From PGZG01 sp040235405 (GTDB taxonomy: Bacteria > Pseudomonadota > Gammaproteobacteria > Pseudomonadales > Alcanivoracaceae), in assembly GCA_040235405.1 (NCBI GenBank), contig JBECKT010000113.1, positions 1 to 26,861 of the forward strand: 26,861 bases of DNA. Direction: 5' to 3'. Positions 22,247 to 26,861 of this stretch are shown piece after piece; the first letter of the stretch is position 1; each line of letters starts with the position of its first letter. The notes beneath the pieces are model-generated. The model saw only the letters and a list, made by a program, of their open reading frames with translations. It was not told the origin of the DNA and ran no database searches. The translations under genes and the position numbers were made by a program.

Positions 22247-23347
22247 ATGGCAGGCAACAGCTTCGGCGAACTTTTCCGTATCACCACCTTCGGTGAGTCC
22301 CATGGCCCTGCGCTGGGCGCCATTGTTGACGGCTGCCCGCCCGGGCTGGAGATCAGCGAGGCTGACTTGCAGATCGAACTGGACCGGCGCAAGCCCGGCA
22401 CCAGTCGATATACCACCCAGCGGCGCGAGCCGGATCAGGTGAAAATTCTGTCCGGTGTGTTTGACGGCAAGACCACCGGCTGCCCGATCGGCCTGCTGAT
22501 CGAGAACACCGACCAGAAATCCAGGGATTACGGCGAGATTGCCCGCACTTTCCGCCCGGCCCATGCCGATTACACCTACGCGCAGAAATACGGCATCCGT
22601 GATTACCGTGGTGGCGGTCGCTCATCCGCACGGGAAACGGCGATGCGTGTTGCCGCCGGGGCGATTGCCCGCAAGTTCTTGCATGAACGTCTTGGCGTAC
22701 GGATCTATGGTGGCGCGGTGCAGATCGGTGCGGTGAAGGCCGAGGCCTTTGACTGGTCGACGGTTAACGACAATCCGTTTTTCTTCCCGGATGCCAGCAA
22801 GGTGGCGGCGCTGGAGGGTTTGATCAACAGCCTGCGCAAGGATGGCTCGTCCATCGGTGCCCGGGTCAATGTCTATGCCGAAGGCGTGCCGCCGGGTTGG
22901 GGGGAGCCGGTTTTTGATCGGCTTGATGCCGATCTCGCCAAGGCGATGATGAGCATCAACGCGGTCAAGGCGGTGGAGATCGGTGACGGTTTCGCCGTGG
23001 TGGAACAGCGTGGCGAGCTGCACCGCGATGAAATCACCCCGCAGGGTTTTCTCAGTAATCATGCCGGTGGCGTGCTTGGCGGTATCAGCTCCGGCCAGAC
23101 CGTGCGCGTGTCGATGGCGCTGAAGCCGACTTCCAGTCTGCTGATCCCGGGGCGGTCAGTCGATATCGACGGCAATCCGGTGGAGGTAGTGACCAAGGGC
23201 CGGCACGATCCCTGTGTCGGTGTGCGCGCCACGCCGATTGCCGAGGCCATGCTGGCGCTGGTGCTGATGGATCACTACCTGCGTCATCGTGGCCAGTGCG
23301 CCGATGTGGAGCCGTCACTGGCGCCGATTCCGGCTGGTCAGGACTGA
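22247..23347 (+). CDS. aroC: Chorismate synthase
   Basis: A 366-residue enzyme of normal length. It performs the last shikimate step, converting 5-enolpyruvylshikimate 3-phosphate to chorismate with reduced FMN. Signatures: FGESHGPALGAIVDGCPPG near residue 14, RGGGRSSARETAMRVAAGA near residue 121, and the C-terminal RHDPCVGVRATPIAEAM near residue 322. AGGAA (22234-22238) precedes the ATG. The only sequence between it and prmB is the REPIN. Confidence 0.97.
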   Translation: MAGNSFGELFRITTFGESHGPALGAIVDGCPPGLEISEADLQIELDRRKPGTSRYTTQRREPDQVKILSGVFDGKTTGCPIGLLIENTDQKSRDYGEIARTFRPAHADYTYAQKYGIRDYRGGGRSSARETAMRVAAGAIARKFLHERLGVRIYGGAVQIGAVKAEAFDWSTVNDNPFFFPDASKVAALEGLINSLRKDGSSIGARVNVYAEGVPPGWGEPVFDRLDADLAKAMMSINAVKAVEIGDGFAVVEQRGELHRDEITPQGFLSNHAGGVLGGISSGQTVRVSMALKPTSSLLIPGRSVDIDGNPVEVVTKGRHDPCVGVRATPIAEAMLALVLMDHYLRHRGQCADVEPSLAPIPAGQD

Positions 23348-23420
23348 TCGCGTGACGGTCACAGGGCAGTGACAGGGATCGCCGTGGCAACACAATAACA
23401 ATATCGCCCGAGGCAACACT

Positions 23421-24575
23421 GTGTCCGCTGATTCCCGCCAATCGCCGATTCCGTACTACTGGCGGTTGTCTTCGTTCTACCTGTTCTATTTCGCCCTGCT
23501 CGGCACGCTGGTGCCGTACTGGAGTCTGTACCTGCGTGATGCCGGTTTTGCCGCCGCGCAGATCGGCCTGCTGATGGCGATTCCGCAGATCACCAAGCTT
23601 GGCGCACCAAACCTGTGGGGCTGGCTGGCAGATCGCACCGGCCAGCGCCTGCGGGTGATTCGTACCGGTAATTTGCTGGCCGCCATTGTTTTCACCGGTG
23701 TGTTCGTTGCCGATGGCTTCTGGTCGATGGTGATCGTGCTGGCCGGCTTCAGTTTTTTCTGGAATGCGGTGCTGGCACAGTTCGAGGTGATTACCCTTGA
23801 GACCCTCGGTGATCGCAGCCACCGCTATAGCCAGGTGCGGCTGTGGGGATCAGTGGGCTTTATTGTTGCGGTACTGGCGGTCGGCGCCCTGCTGGATGTG
23901 CTGTCGGTATCGGTGTTGCCATGGCTGCTGTGGGGCGCGTTATGGCTGATCTGGTTTTGCACCCTGTTCCTGCCGGCTGGTTCAGCGACAGCGAGAGTCC
24001 ATGCCGGCGGCGGAAGCCTGTGGGCTATTTTGAAGCAGCCCGGGGTGCCGGCCTTCTTTGCCTGCGCCTTTCTGATGCAACTGTCGCACGGGCCTTACTA
24101 CACCTTCTATACCATTCATCTGGTCGATCTTGGTATCAGCCGCACCGTGGCGGGAGTCTTGTGGGCGCTCGGTGTGGTCGCGGAAGTCGGGCTGTTCCTG
24201 CTGATGCACTGGCTGCTGGTGCGGGTGCCGCTGAAAATCATCGTTGTTGTCAGTCTGCTGTTGGCGTCGTTGCGCTGGCTGCTGATCGGGGCGGTCGGGG
24301 ACAGTTTGTTGTGGCTGGCGTTGGCCCAGTTGCTGCATGCAGCAACCTTCGGTAGCTTTCACGCCGCCGCCATGGCCTGGTTGCATCGGACTTTTGCCGG
24401 TGCTCATGCCGGCCAGGGGCAGGCGCTGTATTCCAGCCTCGGATTCGGCGCCGGCTGGGCGGTGGGGGCAGGGCTTTCCGGGGTGGTCTGGACAGCGCTG
24501 GGGGCGCACAGCTTTTATCTGTCGGCACTGGTTGCGCTGCTGGCGGCCGGATTGGCGGCCGTTCGTCTGCGCTGA
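23421..24575 (+). CDS. MFS transporter of the phenylpropionate-permease (HcaT-like) type
   Basis: A 384-residue protein with about twelve hydrophobic segments and short loops. The early motif YFALLGTLVPYWSLYLRDAG and the PNLWGWLADRTGQRLRVIR loop (MFS motif A position, between helices 2 and 3) match the MFS_1-like group that includes 3-phenylpropionate permease HcaT. The substrate is not known, and many relatives are uncharacterised efflux or uptake proteins. It starts at GTG (23421) with GAGG seven bases upstream. The 73-base gap after aroC shows no terminator. Confidence 0.88.
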   Translation: MSADSRQSPIPYYWRLSSFYLFYFALLGTLVPYWSLYLRDAGFAAAQIGLLMAIPQITKLGAPNLWGWLADRTGQRLRVIRTGNLLAAIVFTGVFVADGFWSMVIVLAGFSFFWNAVLAQFEVITLETLGDRSHRYSQVRLWGSVGFIVAVLAVGALLDVLSVSVLPWLLWGALWLIWFCTLFLPAGSATARVHAGGGSLWAILKQPGVPAFFACAFLMQLSHGPYYTFYTIHLVDLGISRTVAGVLWALGVVAEVGLFLLMHWLLVRVPLKIIVVVSLLLASLRWLLIGAVGDSLLWLALAQLLHAATFGSFHAAAMAWLHRTFAGAHAGQGQALYSSLGFGAGWAVGAGLSGVVWTALGAHSFYLSALVALLAAGLAAVRLR

Positions 24576-24576
24576 C

Positions 24577-24635
24577 TTGTTTCCGGATTAAAGGCGGCGA
24601 ATACTCAATCAAAACAAAAATACCTAGGGGGGTAT
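24577..24635 (+). promoter_or_regulatory. Promoter and CsoR-type operator of the downstream repressor gene
   Basis: A possible promoter, TTGTTT (24577-24582), 17 bases, AATACT (24600-24605), is followed by ATACCTAGGGGGGTAT (24620-24635). The latter has inverted ATACC/GGTAT ends around a G-tract, the form of operators bound by CsoR/CstR/RcnR repressors. It covers the ribosome-binding site and the first start codon, which suggests autoregulation. The operator is well supported, the promoter less so. Confidence 0.6.
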
Positions 24636-24912
24636 GGAAATGCAGATGAAACCGGATGACGAGAAGCAGCAGGCGCTGCTGAAACGACTGGCGCGGGTTG
24701 AGGGACAGATCCGGGGCGTGCAGAAACTGATCCGTGAAGGCGAGGACTGCGAGAAAATCCTGCAGCAGCTGACTGCATCACGCAAAGCACTCGACAAGAG
24801 TTTCTTCGAGATGATCGCCTGTCTGGTTGAAGGCTGCGTCTACGACGAGTCGATGGGCTCGATGCCGGACCGGATCGCCGAAGTGCGTTCATTGCTGTCC
24901 CGTTACGCCTGA
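24634..24912 (+). CDS. CsoR/RcnR/CstR-family (DUF156) transcriptional repressor
   Basis: A 92-residue (or 90-residue) all-helical repressor with the family signature RLARVEGQIRGVQKLI (18-33). Numbered from 24634, cysteines lie at 39, 63 and 68. C39 and C68 have the 29-residue spacing of the outer two ligands (Cys36, Cys65) of copper-sensing CsoR, but the middle histidine position is Leu64. The Cu(I) site is therefore incomplete; the two-cysteine pattern is closer to persulfide-sensing CstR. Three in-frame ATGs (24634, 24640, 24646) are possible. The one at 24640 has the best spacing (7 bases) from AGGGGGG. A metal or sulfur target gene is not obvious nearby. The gene overlaps the convergent LysR gene by 10 bases. 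Confidence 0.9.
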   Translation: MEMQMKPDDEKQQALLKRLARVEGQIRGVQKLIREGEDCEKILQQLTASRKALDKSFFEMIACLVEGCVYDESMGSMPDRIAEVRSLLSRYA

Positions 24913-25778
24913 GTTGCCTCGCGCAGCAGTTCGATAAAGCAGCGCGCTGCGTTTGACGGGCTGCGGGACGGATGGGTGACCACACCCAGTTCGCGACGAA
25001 TGTGGACTCCCTGCACCGGCAAGGCCCGTACCTGCTCGTCCAGCATACTGGCCGGCAATACACTCCAGCCCAGACCAATGGCCACCATCATGTGGATGGT
25101 TTCCAGATAGTTGGTCGACATCGAAATATCCAGGGTCAGCGACTGCTGCCGAAACAGCTCCTCGACGATGCGCCGGGTAAAGGTCACCGGAGACGGCAGG
25201 ATGGCGCTGTAGTCGGTCAACATTTCCAGAGATACCTTCTTTTCCTGCGCCAGCGGATGTTCCGGTGCTGCCATAAATACCAGCGGGTCATTCCAGATCA
25301 CGGTTTGCTGCACCCGCGGGTCCGGCTGCGGCGGCAGGGTTACCACGCCCAGTTCGAGATCGCCGTGCAGCACGCCTTCCCAGGCTTCTTCCGAATCAAT
25401 GAAGTGAATATCCAGCTGCACTTCCGGGTACTGGCGCGAGAATTGCCGCAGGATCGGTGGCAGCCGGTGCAGGCCGATATGGTGGCTGGTGCCGATGCGC
25501 AGTTTGCCGGCGACCCGGCCGGACAGGTTGGTGATGCTGCGGCTGATATCTTCCATTTCGCGCAGCACCGCCCGGGCTCGGGGCAGCAGCGCCTGGCCGG
25601 CTTCGGTCAGGTGAATCTGCCGGCCAATGCGGTCGAACAGGCGGGCGCCGAGCCGTTCTTCCAGCTGGGCGATGCGTTTGCTGATCGCCGGCTGGGTCAG
25701 GAACAGCTGCTCACCGGCGCCGGTGAAGCTGCCGGTGTCGGCGACGGAGATGAACACTTGCAGGCTATGGGTATCCAG
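24903..25778 (-). CDS. LysR-family transcriptional regulator, probable CTG start
   Basis: About 291 residues, the normal LysR length. The winged helix-turn-helix is at about 3-62 (FTGAGEQLFLTQPAISKRIAQ region) and the effector-binding domain follows (about 88-291). The homology start, (L/M)DTHSLQVFISVAD, coincides with a CTG codon (25776-25778) lying eight bases after AAAAGGAG (25787-25794); no ATG, GTG or TTG is placed to serve that site. Longer in-frame starts run through a hairpin element and are unlikely. It is divergent from leuC, the same arrangement as in Pseudomonas, so leuC may be a target. The inducer is unknown. Confidence 0.85.
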   Translation of the reverse strand: MDTHSLQVFISVADTGSFTGAGEQLFLTQPAISKRIAQLEERLGARLFDRIGRQIHLTEAGQALLPRARAVLREMEDISRSITNLSGRVAGKLRIGTSHHIGLHRLPPILRQFSRQYPEVQLDIHFIDSEEAWEGVLHGDLELGVVTLPPQPDPRVQQTVIWNDPLVFMAAPEHPLAQEKKVSLEMLTDYSAILPSPVTFTRRIVEELFRQQSLTLDISMSTNYLETIHMMVAIGLGWSVLPASMLDEQVRALPVQGVHIRRELGVVTHPSRSPSNAARCFIELLREATQA

Positions 25779-25829
25779 GGTTGTTACTCCTTTTGCTGTG
25801 TCTGAAAACCGGTGCTGGTGGTTGGGCAG

Positions 25830-25937
25830 GCATCCGGAGTGCTTTGCCCTTCCGGGACACGCACGAGTACATCCCTGTAGCTCATCTCCGCCATCCATGG
25901 CTCCGATGGTCCCGGAAGGGCAAAGCACTCCGGATGC
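25830..25937 (-). repeat. Structured hairpin element 1 (29-base perfect arms)
   Basis: Perfect inverted arms at 25830-25858 and 25909-25937 enclose a 50-base loop. Read on the minus strand, the loop contains the small palindrome GCCATGGATGGC, then 13-14 bases, then AGGGATG. The innermost arm bases are CGGGAC/GTCCCG. It lies in the lysR-leuC gap, upstream of lysR. The layout matches element 2 but the outer arm sequence differs. Confidence 0.9.
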
Positions 25938-25994
25938 AACCGGGCATCTCGCCAACGGCGGGTTTTAAAACATCAGGCGGCACGTTGTCTGATC

Positions 25995-26104
25995 GCCAGC
26001 GATTGGGTTCCTGTTTACGGGACTGTGTGAGGCATGGATGCCGAACGCAAGCCCCCAGGGATGGGTTCACGGCGTGTCCCGGAAACAGGAACCCAATCGC
26101 TGGC
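25995..26104 (+). repeat. Structured hairpin element 2 (29-base arms, one mismatch)
   Basis: Arms at 25995-26023 and 26076-26104 pair over 29 positions with one mismatch (26017/26082) and enclose a 52-base loop. On the plus strand the loop contains GGCATGGATGCC and, 14 bases later, AGGGATG: the same order and spacing as element 1, in the opposite orientation. The innermost arm bases are again CGGGAC/GTCCCG. Confidence 0.88.
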
Positions 26105-26154
26105 TTGCCCAGCCCTGCAGCGCCGGTTTTGATCCGATCTCAATGAGATAACCA

Positions 26155-26193
26155 TTGGGAATGCTTTAGATAATAAATATGAATTGGATTTAT
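26155..26193 (+). promoter_or_regulatory. Candidate leuC promoter with dyad operator
   Basis: TTGGGA (26155-26160) and TATGAA (26178-26183), 17 bases apart, form a plausible sigma-70 promoter. ATAAAT and ATTTAT (26173-26193) make an inverted repeat with nine bases between, overlapping the -10. It is a candidate binding site for the adjacent LysR protein. Confidence 0.4.
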
Positions 26194-26214
26194 GAAAGCC
26201 ACCTCCGTATTGTG

Positions 26215-26248
26215 CCAAGCCTGACACGCCCCCATCGGGGCAGGCTGG
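26215..26248 (+). promoter_or_regulatory. Leader hairpin next to the leuC ribosome-binding site
   Basis: AGCCT (26218-26222) pairs with AGGCT (26242-26246) and, inside, GCCCC (26228-26232) with GGGGC (26237-26241). Flanking CC and GG can extend the stem across the first bases of the ribosome-binding site GGAG (26247-26250). It could modulate leuC translation; there is no leucine-rich leader peptide nearby. Confidence 0.4.
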
Positions 26249-26257
26249 AGAGAAATC

Positions 26258-26861
26258 ATGGCCCGTACGCTCTACGACAAACTCTGGGATGCCCACCTCG
26301 TCAAGCAACGCGATGACGGCTCGGCGCTGATCTATATCGACCGGCAGATCATTCATGAAGTGACCTCGCCGCAGGCGTTTGAGGGTCTGCGACTGGCCAA
26401 TCGTCAGCCGTGGCGGGTCGGTTCCAACTTCGCCACCCTCGACCACAACGTGCCGACCACGCCGTTCAAGAACGCCAGCGAGATCGAAGACGAAACCTCG
26501 CGCATTCAGGTGCAGACCCTGGAAGACAACACCCGCGCCTTCGGCATTCGCGAGTTCGGTATTGGCGACGTGCGTCAGGGCATTGTTCACGTCATGGCGC
26601 CAGAGCAGGGCGCGGTGGTACCGGGCATGACCGTGGTCTGCGGTGATTCGCACACCTCCACTAACGGCGCGTTGGCTTGTCTGGCGCACGGCATCGGCAC
26701 TTCCGAAGTCGAGCATGTGCTCGCTACCCAGTGCCTGGTGGCGAAGAAAATGAACAACATGCTGGTCCGGGTCGAAGGCGAGCTCGGCGCCGGCGTCACC
26801 GCCAAAGACGTGGTGCTGCATATCATCGGCGTGATCGGTACTGCCGGCGGTAATGGTCACG
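26258..26861 (+). CDS. leuC: 3-isopropylmalate dehydratase large subunit, N-terminal 201 residues (cut by window edge)
   Basis: The frame opens with MARTLYDKLWDAHLVKQ and carries YIDRQIIHEVTSPQAFEGL, DHNVPTT and CGDSHTSTNGA, all LeuC features. With LeuD, LeuC isomerises 2-isopropylmalate to 3-isopropylmalate in leucine synthesis. The [4Fe-4S] cysteines lie beyond the window. GGAGAG is a good ribosome-binding site. The DSHT motif is intact, but the following residues read STNGALAC where most LeuC proteins have (S/A)THGAFGA; Asn136 replaces a usual histidine. leuD and leuB are expected downstream but are not visible. Confidence 0.95.
   Translation, partial: MARTLYDKLWDAHLVKQRDDGSALIYIDRQIIHEVTSPQAFEGLRLANRQPWRVGSNFATLDHNVPTTPFKNASEIEDETSRIQVQTLEDNTRAFGIREFGIGDVRQGIVHVMAPEQGAVVPGMTVVCGDSHTSTNGALACLAHGIGTSEVEHVLATQCLVAKKMNNMLVRVEGELGAGVTAKDVVLHIIGVIGTAGGNGH

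Noticed and set aside
26179..26340. Possible leucine leader peptide starting ATGAATTGG before leuC
   Set aside because: It has no run of leucine codons, does not stop before leuC and has no ribosome-binding site.
26015..26860. Minus-strand open frame of 281 codons
   Set aside because: It is the exact antisense codon frame of leuC, continuing into the hairpin element; shadow of a real gene.

Overview
The window looks like chromosomal DNA from a free-living gammaproteobacterium of the Alcanivorax / Marinobacter / Pseudomonas type. This is inferred from GC-rich coding sequence, typical housekeeping genes (dusA, tal, xthA, prmB-aroC, a LysR gene divergent from leuC) and many short palindromic REP elements of the Pseudomonas type (core GGAGCGGTCGATCGACCGC). 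No rRNA, tRNA, CRISPR array, transposase, integrase or phage gene was seen.

Layout. 1-2925 (+): a terminator-like hairpin, then an hvfABC cluster for a post-translationally modified, probably copper-binding RiPP (precursor with seven EGKCG motifs, DUF692/MNIO oxidase, DUF2063 partner), followed 44 bases later by an mlaA-like outer-membrane lipid asymmetry gene. 3069-9507 (-): dusA-tal-terB as one tight operon, a Hanks-type Ser/Thr kinase, a single-domain response regulator, a voltage-sensor-like membrane protein and xthA. 9643-15878: two translationally coupled alpha/beta hydrolases and a MaoC-like hydratase (+), a saccharopine-dehydrogenase-like reductase (-), a hydrolase-like protein, a response regulator fused to a degenerate GGDEF domain, and a DUF2505 protein (+). 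15916-20398: a frameshifted SDR gene (-) diverging from a small membrane protein (+) over a promoter with repeated operators, a dicarboxylate/amino-acid:cation symporter (-), and an amt ammonium transporter operon (-) with a clear sigma-54 promoter and an unknown second gene. 20705-26861: EVE protein (-), prmB, aroC, an MFS transporter and a CsoR-family repressor with its operator (+), a LysR regulator (-) probably starting at CTG, two structured hairpin elements, and leuC (+) cut by the window edge.

How the parts fit. Most genes are core metabolism or nitrogen and carbon uptake. The accessory layer has three parts. The first is the hvf RiPP metallophore cluster. The second is seven loci of REP/REPIN repeats, whose palindromes vary by compensatory changes. 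The third is the pair of 29-bp-arm hairpins between lysR and leuC, which share loop structure but not arm sequence. Regulatory logic visible in the sequence includes nitrogen control of amt, probable autoregulation of the CsoR-family gene, a divergent repressor-type operator pair at 16799-16856, and a c-di-GMP-receptor-like (not synthase-like) GGDEF protein.
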